A stretch of DNA of 64,000 bases from Daucus carota subsp. sativus (GCF_001625215.2 NC_030381.2:52289214-52353213), one strand, 5' to 3'; shown: positions 23,709 to 36,607, numbered from the stretch's first letter. Notes: a model not told the origin generated them from the letters alone. A program made the numbers and translations.

Positions 23709-24815
23709 TTATTCTAGTTGTTTAAACCCTTTGAGGGAAACAAGACTCTCATTGTACTTGACAACTGAAGTAAGCTCTCTGGCGGGAGATGCTCCAAGAT
23801 ACTCCTTTGATTGATTCTTTCTGTGGTAGTAAAAGATGCTTTGAAGGGAATAATTATAACTTTCTGCAGCAACAACAAATTGTCCATCACCCAGATATAG
23901 AGTCACATGATCATTTTTTATATGATCCTCAAAATTAAACTGTTTAGTCCAAGATCCATTACCAAAATCCCCGTCCAATGTCCATAGACTAGGAACTGTT
24001 TCACCATCACCACTAGATTCCTCATAGATAATACCAACATAACCTTCAAATTCCAGAAGACTAGACTTTATTGGTTTACCTAGGGATAGTAATTTTCCAG
24101 GTTTGGGAAATGGATGCACTCGAAACACTTCATCATGCAAATCAAATGATAATAACTCATAAAAGCCTTCAAAATACAATACTCTGGTTTGATCAGGAAG
24201 AAAAACACCTACTCCTCGAAAACGAGGAAACTTAAATTTCTCTAGGCCCTCAGGAACCTTAATCTTTTTCCAAGAATCCTCCTTAGCAGAATACATCTCA
24301 GCTTCGATATTGTAACTAATATGTTTACATTTACAAACAATCCTAATAATCTTGTAATCACCAGAAACATCATCAAAACCAAACCCTACCATAAACCAAT
24401 AACGTAAATCAGTTTTTTTCGGAGGAGTAGGAAGTTTCTTGAATTGCCTAGTACTTGGATTCCCCAAATATATAATATGAGAATCATGATTGGCTAAACA
24501 AACAAGACCATTACAGCAAGATATGAAATGGGACATACCATAAAGATATTCTGGCCGTTCAAAGAGGGTTTTAGTTTCATGATTATCAATGCAGAGTTGG
24601 TCGCTCGCAACTTCCAGTACAGAACTGGGTTGTCTTTTCTGGGATTCGATGCAGTGAGCTTTGACGAATCGAGGGTCTGATATGATTGACAGCCATGTTT
24701 TGCAAACTGATTTGCAGCGAAGGAGTGTTGCTACAGGTAACAAGAAGAATATATTGAACATGAGTTCGTGAGGCAATTCAGAATTATTCTTCTTGCAGTT
24801 TTCCCTTCTTGCCAT
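23709..24815 (-). CDS. F-box protein with F-box-associated domain, copy 2 (subtype B)
   Basis: Intronless SCF substrate-receptor candidate of 368 residues. F-box at about 13-55 (LPHELMFNIFFLLPVATLL); associated domain with SCCNGLVCLANHDSHI, GNPSTRQFKKLP, GFGFDDVSGDYKIIRIV and LSFDLHDEVFRVHPFPKPGK. It is closest to copies 5 and 8, sharing KNNSELPHELMFNIF and the ending FKQLE, but has clear differences from them in the variable middle, so it separated before those two did. Upstream at 24838-25020 the promoter flank with TAAACTATCACTT and GTACTGGG is partly tandemly duplicated. No interruption seen. Confidence 0.93.
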   Translation of the reverse strand: MARRENCKKNNSELPHELMFNIFFLLPVATLLRCKSVCKTWLSIISDPRFVKAHCIESQKRQPSSVLEVASDQLCIDNHETKTLFERPEYLYGMSHFISCCNGLVCLANHDSHIIYLGNPSTRQFKKLPTPPKKTDLRYWFMVGFGFDDVSGDYKIIRIVCKCKHISYNIEAEMYSAKEDSWKKIKVPEGLEKFKFPRFRGVGVFLPDQTRVLYFEGFYELLSFDLHDEVFRVHPFPKPGKLLSLGKPIKSSLLEFEGYVGIIYEESSGDGETVPSLWTLDGDFGNGSWTKQFNFEDHIKNDHVTLYLGDGQFVVAAESYNYSLQSIFYYHRKNQSKEYLGASPARELTSVVKYNESLVSLKGFKQLE

Positions 24816-26454
24816 TTTGGAACCCTAATTTATGTTGCAGCAGCTCAATTTGGGAATGTCAGTACCAACCTCGAGAGAGTAAACTATCACTTGTATACAA
24901 GGTTTTGTACTGGGTTTGACACAGACAAAATTGGACCATCTCAATTTGGGGATGTAAGTACCAGAGTAAACTATCACTTAGGTTATGTACTGGGCTTGAC
25001 ACTGACAAAATTGGACTCATAAACAGTCCAGTATTATATTTTATTATATTTTGAGGCACAAATTAATTTAAAAATTCCATTTAGTTTATTATTTATATAA
25101 AAAAAATATCATGAATTCGAAATTATTTTTTAAATATTTATAAAAAATATGTTTCACGCCGGTATTAATTAAAAAGAACCTTGTTCACATCAATCACTAA
25201 TTTAAACAATTATTATATGAGTCGCGTTATAGAGAGTGAGAACAGCTGCACAACAATACAACATTAAAAATAAAAAATAAAATAAAATGACAATTTTTCA
25301 AAAATACCCAACAATGACTCACTTGAATCACTGTCATTATTATATTTTGACATGTGGTATCTTTCAAATTATAAATGATACCTAATTCGGGTATCTAACA
25401 CTACTCTTGCATAATAATTACATAAGTGTGTATTCAAAAAATTATTGAATTTTTAAATTTTAAAAAAAATAATCTTCAATTTTTTTTTTTAATTTCCCAT
25501 GGCAAGAAAAATATCCATCAACAAGACAAATACTCTATTTTAATTTTTACATATAGATTTTCATTTTTTTTGTTAATCTTACTTATAAATCAAAAATTTT
25601 ATCAGGTTTTTTAGTTGAGGAAACATAATATAGAAAATTATGATCCAATTAGAAATTATTTCATAAAATATTATTTAGTATCGTGACGAGAAATCTAAGA
25701 AAAAGAACACATACTAATTAAATTATTTAGAATATTTTATTATTCGAATATCAGTTTGAATTTCGACTCCTAATTTAAAATAGTTCATGATTACACTTTT
25801 CGATTGTAAAAAATATTTTCACCGTGTATTTATAGATATGATAATGTGTAAAATAGTTTTTTTTAAAGTAGTAATTTTCTTATTCCCATGGCTAGTGATA
25901 TAAAATGTGACAAAAGTGTAAAATATGCATTTTTTTTATTTTTACTTATCTATTGTCATGTTTTTTATTGATTCAATTTTATAAATATAAAAATCAATTG
26001 ATTTTGTTAGCACAGGACACATAAATAAATATAAGTTGATCTGGTTGAAGTACTGTAGACAAGAGTAGCACAGTTGAAAACAAGTGAAGATTTTTATAGA
26101 TTAAGTTTAGCTGCTATTTTCGATTTAGTTATCTTATCTTATCTGAAATTTTATAATTATATATGACCAAAAATGACCAATTTTTGTTTAAAAATTATGT
26201 GTATAATACAATTCAAAAAACCCCTAAAATAATATATTATTAGGAGATATTCTATCTACTTAAAGATGTACATGACCAAAGTCGGCCTAAATTTCTGCTA
26301 GTACATCTTTATAGTGCAACTGCTTTCCCATATCGATGCATCCAGCTGAACTTTGATGAAACTTCTTGACTTGTAATTGATATTTTCCCATGCCAGGCGA
26401 TCGCAAATGCAGGAACATGCCGCACCAGCAAAAAAGCCAAAGACTCTTAATTAG
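24816..26454. other. spacer between F-box copy 2 and the first large block
   Basis: AT-rich and largely unique within the window. It contains the upstream flank of copy 2 and a short stretch (25215-25285) akin to 16720-16800. No gene or complete element could be supported. Confidence 0.45.
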
Positions 26455-27059
26455 CAGTTTCAGATCAGTACAATCAGTAGCAGTACAAGGACCAACACTA
26501 TCTGATTCAAATCCAATAGTATTTGAAAAATGTAATTATAATTGTGAGGGTCCGCATGATTGGGTATGAAATATGTAGTTGTATTTGTCAGAGTTTACTT
26601 GATCAGGTTTAGTATGTAATTATAGGTTTTTTTACATTATAATTCCTCACATTATCATTTATCATTCCTTTGAGAGGATATGCTAATGTGAAAAAGAGAT
26701 GCACAGGTATCCTACTAGCCCTCCTCCATCCTCTTCCTAAATTCTTCTAATGGAGGTCCAAAACAAGGTGGCAAAAGATTTTAGGAATAGCATCTAGAGC
26801 TTTATGTTATTTTTTGTTAATATTGTATTTAGTAAGCTTCCTGTTTTTGGGAATATTTATTGATGTAATGCGAGTTTAAATTTGATCAACTTCATATGTA
26901 ATTTTGAATTTATCATGTAACGCTATTTGAACTTAATTAGTATGTCGGTTTTTGAACATCTTGACAGCTGATTATTTAATGTGTTTATGTAAGATTGTAA
27001 TTTAGATTCTTTAATGTGTTTTTTAAGGTTGTACTTTTTTTTTGTTAAGATTAAACTTT

Positions 27060-27627
27060 TGAGATTGGAAATTAAAGGCAAACCAGAAGTGAGCAAAATG
27101 CTTAATTAACTTACGACGGTTCCAAAGATTTGAAGTAAAAAAAGACTTTTTACGGTGGATACTTACGACAAAAGATATTTGGGGGATTTTATATCTCTTT
27201 CCCTTTTTTTGACAGTAGATAATGTTTTATATATTAAACTTTTGACGCTTTATTTACGACAAGAATAGATTTGTACAAGTATGCTATCTTGCGGCGACTA
27301 TCTTAAAACAAAAATATTAATTTTAATTCACTTTTTTTCTCGGAAACCGGATAGTTAACTAACGTGCTTAACTTACGACGGAATTTGGTCTTCAGCCATC
27401 TTACGACAGAAATTTGCGACGACTTTGATGTGCGGAGAAATATTATCGTTATTTTTTTTGTCAGCACCAATTTTTTTTTAAGTACATCTAAAAATATGAC
27501 GGGGACTTGTATCTGTCGTTTGTTCATGGTATATTATACAAGGGTTTTGTCTTTCCGTCATAAGTTTTACGCGTCCGCCTATTTCGTCGCAAGTTGTTTG
27601 TTGTAAATATCCGGTTTTGTTGTAGTG
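27060..27627 (-). mobile_element. CACTA-type element remnant (block 1)
   Basis: The right end reads TTTTGTTGTAGTG, the complement of a CACTACAACAAAA terminus, and the body carries repeated TTACGACGG / CGACGAAA motifs typical of subterminal repeats in such elements. The matching sequence in block 2 (about 43665-44210) has lost the terminal TTGTAGTG. The other end is not recognisable, so this is a partial element. Confidence 0.65.
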
Positions 27628-28454
27628 TCTTTAGACATACAATATGTATTAGATCTTTTTTTTTTAGTGAACAGATCTTATAATAACACAAATCTATGAA
27701 AAGTGTCTGCAATTTTGACCGAATATGTGTTCCTAATGATCCAGAACTGGCGATACCTGCGGCACACCTTGTTCCTAAATGATTATTATTCCTTTTATAT
27801 TTAAACTGACTTTACACAGTAACCTAATTAACTCTTGTGATACTGTAAAAATATTTATTCTAAAATCTATGTATAATTATGATATAATGTAAGTAGTTGC
27901 AAGTGTAAATCAACTGGTCTCTGTACATACACTCTCTCTGTATCTATCTTAAAGCACCTATCCTTGCTAGCAACTACAATTCTGCAGGTAGACAATCCAA
28001 AAATTGAAGTACACAGTATTGTTATATAACCACAGAGAGTCGTCTGACGCTTGTATATTAATACTATATAGTAATCTTAGCCGCCTAAGCCAAAAATGAC
28101 TTTCATGACTTTCATGTTTACCTTGGCCTAAGCCAGACAGTGAACGCAAAGCATCAGGCATTAGATCCAAAGTTTAGCTTAACGCAATTCGAGATAGCAA
28201 TTAATTGAACACTATTGACTATTGCATATGTGATATGTGCTAGTAAAATTTTATTAAGAGAGAAAATAACAAACCTTTTAGAATAACTCTACATATATGC
28301 ATATTTGAATTCAACATTATTGCATGATGGTTCCACATTATGCTTAATTAGATTGATACCAGCTCACCGGACATGATCGACTCATATCATTATGTTATTT
28401 GAATGGTTAAAGGCTCAGTCATCAAGATAACACTTGGCTGAGCCGCTGAGGCTG
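27628..28454. other. block 1 spacer
   Basis: Spacer with the shared unit segment around AACGCAAAGCATCAGGCATT (28143) that also occurs near 16580 and 44760. No gene is recognised here. Confidence 0.45.
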
Positions 28455-28736
28455 CAATTTTAAGTGGGTTTATACCCTCTGCTAGTGAAGCACTGGGATC
28501 TGTGAAGAACAAACAACAATGCAGTCACAAATTATTGAAATCTTCACAACTACTTGCACTTCCATTACAACCGTTTTCGCATACTGCAACAAAAATTTCC
28601 GTTGACAATTCTCAAATTCTGCCGGCAAACATTTATCAAAGTTAGGGCATCTTGCCATCAAAATCAATTTGTTAGAGCATGAATTTCAAATCTTAAGTGG
28701 CTTGAAGAAAGAGAGGGAGAAGAGGCTGAAAAGATG
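28455..28736 (+). pseudogene. remnant of an unidentified plus-strand gene (block 1)
   Basis: Same sequence as 45109-45405. It starts like EAAILSGFIPSASEALGS, but a two-base loss relative to the 45 kb copy (CTGCCGGCAAAC against CTGTCAGGCAAAC with neighbouring change) shifts the frame before the conserved basic tail. A third, more broken relative lies in pieces at 17080-17660. I do not recognise the protein family. Confidence 0.45.
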
Positions 28737-30480
28737 AGTTTGTGCAGGAAGTGTCCTAATTGTCCCCTACCCTAACACACGTGTTCTGCGTTCATTGTAC
28801 AGTTTCGCCCCAATTTCGCCTAAATGTTTTATTTATGGCATTGTGTATAGATCGAGGACATAAATGCAGGGTCAAATTTTATAGATAGTTTTTTAAATTG
28901 TGGATTCCGCACTTGTATATTTATCTTTGACACCTCAATTTTATGCCCAAATCATTTGTCCATGGCCATTTCTCTACGAGTTCCCTATGATTCTTACAGT
29001 ACTATTCAAGTCATGCCAAAAAAATTTGTAATGGCTACATACCTAGGCAGTCAAGGCAACCATTTTAACTAGTATTGGGCTATTCTTTCTTTCAATTACC
29101 ATTCTTAATAAAGGAGTTTTTTCTTTTTCTTCCTTTTAGAAATAACGAAGCTTACAACTTCAATAATTTCTTGAAGGTTCATAAATAAGAATCTTATACT
29201 GAGTAATGATACATTACATATGTAGCTAGTAACATAGCAAGTACTATGTCAATTTGCTAGTTATCTATCAACATCTGAGGACCTTTATATGGCAGTCTTT
29301 CAAATTCAATGCAATATAGCCTGTCATGCTATGTATATCTACCACATTGATCCCATTAGTATCTCACTTCCGCAGGTCATGATAGATATGTCGATCCAGC
29401 CTGTCCAAATTAAATATATATAACCCCAGGTGTCTTTAATTATATAGAAATTTCACATATGGATAGCTAGGGTCATACATTAAAAAAAAACTCAAACCAA
29501 TAATAGCATGAAATATTTGGCTATGACCTCCAACTGAGCAGGCATCCTTAAAATTATCAATATCAACATTCAACAAGTCTCAATCGACATATATATAAAA
29601 TAAAACCAATAATATATATTACACTTTTGTAATCAAAAATTTGGCCAGGAACATATGAAGAGTCTTGTGTGCATTACTGGAAACAAATCCTAAAGACAAT
29701 TCTGCAGTATCTATGGATGCATATAATAATTACCTTATTTAACCTTTATCTTGCAACACTGAATTTTCTCTTCTGTTTGGACACATGTTCCAGCAGATTC
29801 CCCAGCTTCTTTCAACTTCATTCCCTATATAATTTTCAATTTAAAAACATTCAATAGGAAGATAAATATGCAGTAATTACAAAAGATGCAAGAAGTTATA
29901 CTTTAATTACCTATATATGTTTAAAACGGGTCAGTAGTATTGGCCAGCCATGAACCTAATCCTTTTTTGGTAATAGTAATGTAGTCAGCTACAAAGATAT
30001 ACAAAATGCATTCAAAGAAAATCAAATAAAATATCACACACACACACACATTCATATAGATATAGGCATATAGCATTCCAAATTATAAACTTCTATTTAA
30101 AAGTATACGAACACTATACACTAAAATTCAACAACTTTAAAATTAAGGATATTTACCTCGTCTTCTTGTTTTGGAGACTGTAATGCAAAGAGCTGTTGGC
30201 TTTATTAATCAACGCGAGGAGTGGGAGGATATAATAGAAAAAAATAGCTACTGAAGTGGCCAAAGTAGAAAGTTAAGACATACAACGCATAAAAATAGTT
30301 CATATAATGCAAGCACATTCAATAAAAGTAAGTTTATGCAAAGCCAATTGCTCGCAGACTTCACTTGTTCAAATGCTTTAATGGAAACAAAGCTTAGTGA
30401 TATAAGAAAGTACTAAAAAACAAGAGATCAAACTGAAATTGAAAAGCTGATCGATGACCAACATTATGCATTGTGTTTCT
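28737..30480. other. downstream spacer of F-box copy 3
   Basis: Shared unit sequence, including AGGACCTTTATATGGCAGTC near 29278. At about 29755-29830 only the edges of the RhoGAP fragment remain (CAGCTTCTTTCAACTTCATT), the centre being deleted. A short (CA)n tract lies at 30039-30052. Nothing coding. Confidence 0.55.
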
Positions 30481-31620
30481 TTATATGATACTATCTGCTG
30501 TGAATACTCCATCTTCTAGCTGTTTAAACCCTTTGATGGAAACAAGGCTCTCATTAAACTTGACAACTGAAATAACCTGTCTGGCCGGAGATGCTCCAAG
30601 ATACTCTTTGGCATTTTTCCTATTGTAGTAGTAATAGATAGATCGACTTCGACGTCTATAATAACTTAGTCCATTAACAACAAACTGTCCATCACCCAGA
30701 TATAGAATTATGTGATCATTCTTTATACAATCCTCAAGTTTAAATTGTTTAATCCAATTGCCACAATCCCTTTCCAATGTCCATAGACTATGAACTGTTT
30801 CACCATCTCCACTAGATTCATCACAGATCATAGCAACAGACCCTTCAAATTCCAGAAGATAAGACTTTGGTACACCTGGCAATGGTAACTTTGTAGGTCT
30901 GGGATACGGATGCAGTCTAAACACTTCATCATGCAAGTCAAACGATAGTACCTCACGAAAGCCTTCAAAATACAATACCCTGCTTTGATCAGGACGAAAT
31001 ACACATCCTCTTCGATGTCTAACAAACTGAAATGTCGTCTCTAGGCCAATAGGGACCCTAATCTCTTTCCAAGAATCCTCATTCGCAGAATACATCTCAG
31101 CTTCGATACTATAACTACTATCTTTATGGTCACAAACAAACCTAATGATCTTGTAATCCTGAGAAACATCATCAAAACCAAACCCTAACTTACACCCAAT
31201 ACTGAAACTACCAGCTGTTTGTTTCTGAGGAGTAGGAACTTTCTTGAATTGCCTAGTCATCGGATTCCCTAGAAATATAGTACTATAAGCAGTATTGGCA
31301 AAACAAACAAGGCCATTACAACAAGATAAGAAATGAATTATACCATCATAGAATATTGACAGTTGGAGGAGGGTTTTACTTTCATGATTATCAATGCAGA
31401 TTTGGTCGCTCGAAAGTTCAGTTACTGAACTGGGTTGTCTTTTCTGGGATTCGATGCAGTGAGCTTCGACGAATTGAGGGTCTGAAATGATTGATAACCA
31501 TGTTTTGCAAACTGATTTGCAGCGAAGAAGTGTTGCCACAGGTAACAAGAAGAATATTTTGAACATGAGTTCGTGAGGTAATTCGGAATTGTTCTTCTTG
31601 CAGTTTTCCCTTCTTGCCAT
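30481..31620 (-). CDS. F-box protein with F-box-associated domain, copy 3 (subtype C)
   Basis: Intronless SCF substrate-receptor candidate, 379 residues from the ATG at 31620 (MARRENCKKN), the start context kept in the related copies; the frame stays open up to 31692. F-box at about 13-55. The associated domain has SCCNGLVCFANTAYSTIF, GNPMTRQFKKVPTP, GFGFDDVSQDYKIIRFV and LSFDLHDEVFRLHPYPRPTK. The C-terminus is extended past FKQLE by DGVFTADSII. It is almost the same as copy 6, with only about half a dozen replacements plus the changed tail, while it differs widely from A and B subtypes. Subtype marks: TELSSDQICIDNHESK and the YYRRRSRS stretch near the end. Confidence 0.93.
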   Translation of the reverse strand: MARRENCKKNNSELPHELMFKIFFLLPVATLLRCKSVCKTWLSIISDPQFVEAHCIESQKRQPSSVTELSSDQICIDNHESKTLLQLSIFYDGIIHFLSCCNGLVCFANTAYSTIFLGNPMTRQFKKVPTPQKQTAGSFSIGCKLGFGFDDVSQDYKIIRFVCDHKDSSYSIEAEMYSANEDSWKEIRVPIGLETTFQFVRHRRGCVFRPDQSRVLYFEGFREVLSFDLHDEVFRLHPYPRPTKLPLPGVPKSYLLEFEGSVAMICDESSGDGETVHSLWTLERDCGNWIKQFKLEDCIKNDHIILYLGDGQFVVNGLSYYRRRSRSIYYYYNRKNAKEYLGASPARQVISVVKFNESLVSIKGFKQLEDGVFTADSII

Positions 31621-32614
31621 TTCGAACCCTAATTTTTTTTGCAGCAGCTCAACTTGAGAATGGATGTACCAACCTCGTGTCTCCACTATCACAGGTATGT
31701 ATAAGGTTTTGTACTGGGCTTTTTTTTGACACTGACAATGTTGGACTCCAAAAGGTTTTAAGACAGCCCAGTATTATATTTTATTATATTCTTGGGTGGA
31801 ACAAAGCATGCAAGTAGAAGCTGGTTTGAGATATTATAATTCATTTAAGATTTTATTGAAGTTTTTTAGCTTTCAAAATAATAATCTTCAAGACTTTGTA
31901 AATTCACACGGCAAGGAAAATGTTACTCTAAAAATCTCAGTAGAAACTCTACCCATGGAGAATATATATGGAATAGTGATCATTGTCTTAATTTGGATCA
32001 TACTATGATACAAAATTCTACCAGAATTATATAAAATAAATTAATAGATTTTATCGGTAGCAAATTCTATCAAATTATCAAAATCAGTAGGAAATAAATG
32101 AGTAGGTTTTATCAATATGCCGAATCCTATTAAATTTGGTGGGATAATAAAATATATCATTACCCATACGATTTAGAAATTAAATTATCCGACCAATTCC
32201 ACATTACTGAATTACTTTTTATTGCTAACATATGACAACATTTATGAGTTAGTTTTTCCATCAGTTTTTGCTAGAAAATTTAAATCAACCATTATTGAAA
32301 TGTTTTGCTAGTGAGTGTAGTCTTAGGATGATTTATTAATATATCAAATATGATAGGCTTTGTATTTGTCTAAATCTTACTATCTAAACCTCTATCATCA
32401 ACATTTCTATATCGGTTCAATTATAATATTTTTATTCATAATTATTAAAATTTTAATATCTTTGTTTAACCTATTTCTCATTGATATAAGTATGAAAAGA
32501 CAGAAAAAAAATTATACAGTGATCTTCTTTTTAGATTTTACTTACTGATTATCATATTCTCAGTAACTAACAAAGTATGCCGGAGGACAATGTGGTTGAT
32601 GTGTAGGTGCTAGA
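31621..32614. other. upstream flank of F-box copy 3
   Basis: Contains the GGTTTTGTACTGGGC promoter-flank motif at about 31706 shared by the array, then AT-rich spacer nearly identical to 48145-48870. No gene seen. Confidence 0.5.
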
Positions 32615-33000
32615 CACTAAAACAAACAGACTTTTTTATGACGAAATTTAAAGCTCTAATTAATATATCGTAAGTTGTCAATTTATGACGAAAAAGTTTC
32701 ATCATTTTTGCTTGAGTAGTAAGTTTGAAAAATCCTCACAACTTTCTACGCATTAATTTATCAGAAATTTAGTCAAGAGTCGCTAGTTAACAAGATGGAC
32801 CCCACATTCCCACTACAATAATACATAAACTTATGACGCAAAGTTCGTCGTAAGATAGCTAATTTATGAAGGAATTGTCCGTCGTATGTATATCTACATT
32901 CGTCATAAGTTTGGTCTAGTGCCGCAAGTTAATAAGGTGGACCCACATTCCCACTATAATAATACATAAACTTACGACGTAAATTTTGTCGTAAAACACC
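32615..33000 (+). mobile_element. CACTA-type end fragment (block 1)
   Basis: Starts CACTAAAACAAACAGA; the block 2 copy at 48874 has the better-kept CACTACAACAGCC. Inside are repeated ATGACGaAATT and CGTCGTAAG-type motifs and an internal duplication around CCCACATTCCCACTA. The far end merges into the unit spacer, so only one terminus is clear. Confidence 0.6.
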
Positions 33001-34083
33001 TAATTAAGTTATACATAGCACACCTATCACGAATGTGTTTGCATTTATTGTATCATTTTCACCCCCAATTTGGCCTAAATGTTTGATTTATAGCATTTTG
33101 TAAAGGACATAAATACAGGGTCGAGTTTTATAGATATTGTTTTAAAATGTTGATTTTACATTTGTATAGTTATCTTTGGCACCTCAAATTTATGGCCAAG
33201 TCATTTGACCATGGCCGTGTCTTTTCAAGCCATACCATGATTCTGACAGTATTATTCTGACACCGCCACAATCATGGTAAAATTTATGACGATGATTCTG
33301 GTAGTACTATTTAAGCCATACCAGAAAATCTTGTAATGGCTACATACACAGGTAGTCAAGGCATTTCAGATTGTATCGGGCTATTTTTTCTTTCAACCCC
33401 CATTCATAATTAAAGTTCTTTTTTTTTCCTTTTTGAAATAATGAAGCTTACAACTTCAATAATTTCTTGAATGTTCTTAAATAAGAATCTTATACTGAGT
33501 AATGACGTGATACATATGTCGCTAGAGACATAGCAAGTACTGTGCCAATTTTGCTAGTTATCTATAAACATCTGAGGACTTTTATATGACCGTCTTTCAA
33601 ATTCATCAATGCAATATAGTTTGTCATGCTATGCATATTTACCACATTGATCCGATTAGTATCTCACTTCCGCAGGTCATAATAGATATGTTGATCCAGC
33701 TTGTCTTATAAAAACCCCAGGTGCCCTCTTTTAAGTTATGGAAATTTCACATATCTTCAACAAATAATAAACTATGGATAGGGTCACACATTTAAAAAAA
33801 CGCAAAACCAATAATAACATAAAATATTTGGCTGTGACCTCCAACCAAGCAGGCACACTTAAAACTATCAATATCAACATTCAACAAGTCTCAATCAAGA
33901 TATATATAAAATAAAACCAAGAATATATAAAAATACACTTCTGTAATCAAAAATTTGGCCAGAAACATATGAAGAGTCTGTTTGCATTACTGGAAACAAA
34001 TCCTAAAGACAATTCAGTAGTATTCATGGATGCATATATAATAATTACCTTATCTAACCTTTATCTTGCACCATTGAATTGGT

Positions 34084-34275
34084 TTCTCTTCTGTTTCCAA
34101 AATGCCCAACTTGAACGACATTACAGTCATGGCAGCAGCAGAGATGAGATGCTCTTGCATGTCTTGTAGCCAGCTGTTGAGAAATGATCAGCGTCTTTTT
34201 TCTATTGAGCCAACTTATTCTACCACACCTACACAAGTTCCAGCAGATTGCCCAGCTTCTTTCAACTTCATTCCC
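34084..34275 (-). pseudogene. RhoGAP-family gene fragment (unit 4)
   Basis: Counterpart of the fragment at 18734-18966. It begins MKLKEAGQSAGTCVGVV-like on the minus strand and ends in the region corresponding to TRHA and SAAA. Part of the central sequence (the AKDAR...NVADV part) and some bases in the HAMQ part are deleted, so no frame survives. It lies about 590 bases downstream of the broken F-box copy 4. Confidence 0.65.
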
Positions 34276-34861
34276 CAATTTACAATTTAAGGACATTCAA
34301 TAGGGAGATAAATATGCAGTATTTACAAAAGATGCAAGAAGTTATACTTTAATTAGCTGAAGTTCAAAACGGATCAGTAGTAATCGCCAACCATAAACCT
34401 AATCCTATTTTGATAATAAATCATGAAATCAATAAATCTAATGAATAATCTAGTAAATTAAGGAGATTTACCTCATGTTCTTGATTCAGAGACTTCAATG
34501 CAAAGAGCTTTTGGCTTTAATTTAACCGCGAAGATCAGTGGGAGGATATATGAGGAAAAAAGAGTGAGAGAAGTGGCCAAAGTAGAAAGTTAAAACCTAC
34601 GACATATAATAGTCCATATAGTGAGCATAATGGTATTAACCATGCAAGCACATTCAGTAAAAGTTAAAACATACAACTTATAATAGTCCATATAAAAGTA
34701 ATTGTTTGCAGAGCTTGTTCAAATGCTTTAATGGAAACAAAAGCTTAGTGATACAAGAAAGTACTAAAATACACGATAGTAACTGAAATTGAAAAGCTAA
34801 TGACGAACATTGTCCACTGTGTTTCTTCATATGATACTATCCGCTGTGAATACTCTATATT

Positions 34862-35915
34862 TTAGTTGTTTAAACCCTTTAAGGTAATCACAACTGAAGT
34901 AAGCTGTCTGGCGGGGGATGCTCCAAGATACTCTCTGGCATTTCCCTTCTTGTAGTAGTAGAAGATAGGTCGACGGCCATAACCATAACTTTCTGCAGCA
35001 ACAACAAACTGTCCATCACCTAGATATAGAATTACATGATTATACTTTAAATGATCCTCAAAATTAAATTTTTTAGTCCAATTGCCACCATCCCTGTCCA
35101 ATGTCCATAGACTACGAACTGTTTTACCATCACCACTAGATTCATCACAGATCATTGCAACAGACCCTTCAGATTCCAGAAGATAAGACTTTGGTTCGCC
35201 TTGCAATGGTAACTTTGCAGGTCTGGGAAACGGATGCACTCTAAACACTTCATCATGCAAGTCAAACGATAGTACCTCACGAGATCCTTCAAAATACAAA
35301 ACCCTGCTTTGATCAGGACGAAATACACCTCCTCCTCCGTGACTAGCAAACTGAAATGTCTCTGGGTCAAAAGGCACCCTAATCTCTTTCCAAGAATCTA
35401 CATCCGCAGAATACATCTCAGCTTCGATACTATAACCAGTATCTTTACGGTCAGAAACAAATCTAATAATCTTGTAATCACGAGAAACATCATCGAAACC
35501 AAACCCTATCTTACACCAATCAGGTATTACAGATTTTTTCTGAGGAGTAGGAAGTTTCTTGAATCGCCTAGTCATCGGATTCCCCAAAAATATAATACGA
35601 GAATCATGATTGGCAAAACAAACTAGACCATTACAACAAGATACGAAATGAGTCATACCATAAAAGTATACTGGCAGTTGGAGGAGGGTTTTTGTTTCGT
35701 GATTATCAATCATGATTTGGTGATCTTTGGCAACTTCCATTACGGTACTAGGTTGTCTTTTCTGGGATTCGATGCAGTGAGCTTCGACGAAATCAGGGTT
35801 TGTTATGATTGATAACCATGTTTTGCAAACTGATTTGCTGCCAAGGAGAGTTGCCACAGGCAGCAAGACCAATATTTTGAACACGAGTTCGTGAGGTAAT
35901 TCAGAATTATTCTTC
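34862..35915 (-). pseudogene. F-box copy 4 (subtype A), 5' truncated
   Basis: Highly similar to copy 1 (DNHETKTLLQLPVYFYGMT, GFGFDDVSRDYKII), but it lacks the MARRENC start. Homology begins at NNSELPHEL near 35915; the usual ATG of the LMFKIF motif is GTG (LVFKIL), and an in-frame stop lies just upstream in foreign sequence. At the 3' end about 24 bases are missing, so the reading continues as VVITLKGLNN instead of VVKCNESLVSLKGFKQ. A CACTA-type end sits directly upstream at 35940-36089. Small duplications of GAATTATTC and TTCGTGAGGTA mark the break. It is probably not translated as a functional SCF subunit. Confidence 0.88.
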
Positions 35916-35939
35916 TCATAGAATTATTCGTGAGGTAGA

Positions 35940-36089
35940 ATTAATTTTGATCGTTAACCGTCAAAAATAATTATTTTCGACAGGGTTTTTAAATTAGATG
36001 CATCTAATTTGTTCCGGTCGAAAAACGGTCGAAAGTAGCTATTTTCGACCAGAATTTGACGGTCGAAAATAGCCGCTTTTCTTGTGGTG
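35940..36089 (-). mobile_element. CACTA-type element end abutting F-box copy 4
   Basis: Ends CGCTTTTCTTGTGGTG, the complement of CACCACAAGAAAAGCG, a close variant of the common CACTACAAGAAAA terminus. The subterminal part has repeated GGTCGAAAATAGC motifs in both orientations. The same end, with the intact CACTACAAG form, is at 51721-51862 beside copy 7, so the insertion predates the block duplication. Confidence 0.75.
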
Positions 36090-36333
36090 GAAAATCAACA
36101 CACACATGCATATATATAGATATAGCATCTCCAACTAATAAACTTCTATTTAAAATCAAAAGAACACTAGACAGTGAAGTTCAGCAACTTTAAGACTAAG
36201 GAGATTTTACCTTGTGTGATCTTGGTCCGGAGAGTTTAATGCACAGAGCTGTTAACTCTAATCAAAAGCCGGGAGTGGGAGGAGATAATAGCAAAAAAAA
36301 AAAAGCGAGATAAGTCACCAATGAAGAAAGTTA

Positions 36334-36607
36334 CTCCCTCGGTCCTTATTTTACTTTCTGTTTCTGACAAAAAATTTGTCCCTAAATAATTCTCCTTCCC
36401 TTACTTTAAACATTTAAAAAAAATTCTTCAAAACTATACCTTTCCATCTCTATTTTCAATGTTTAACTTTACAACCAATATATTCATAAGATGTAATTTA
36501 GTGCAAATTAAAATTAGAGGCAATTATGGAAATAACACATGTAACTAAACATTATTTATGATGTATGATTTTTTTCACAAATGATAACTGAAGAGGGACA
36601 GAGGGAG
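36334..36607. mobile_element. Stowaway-like MITE downstream of F-box copy 5
   Basis: Same family and same relative site as 23205-23466 and 52105-52377: ends CTCCCTCGGTCCTTATTTTA and GGGACAGAGGGAG with TA on both sides. Confidence 0.85.
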
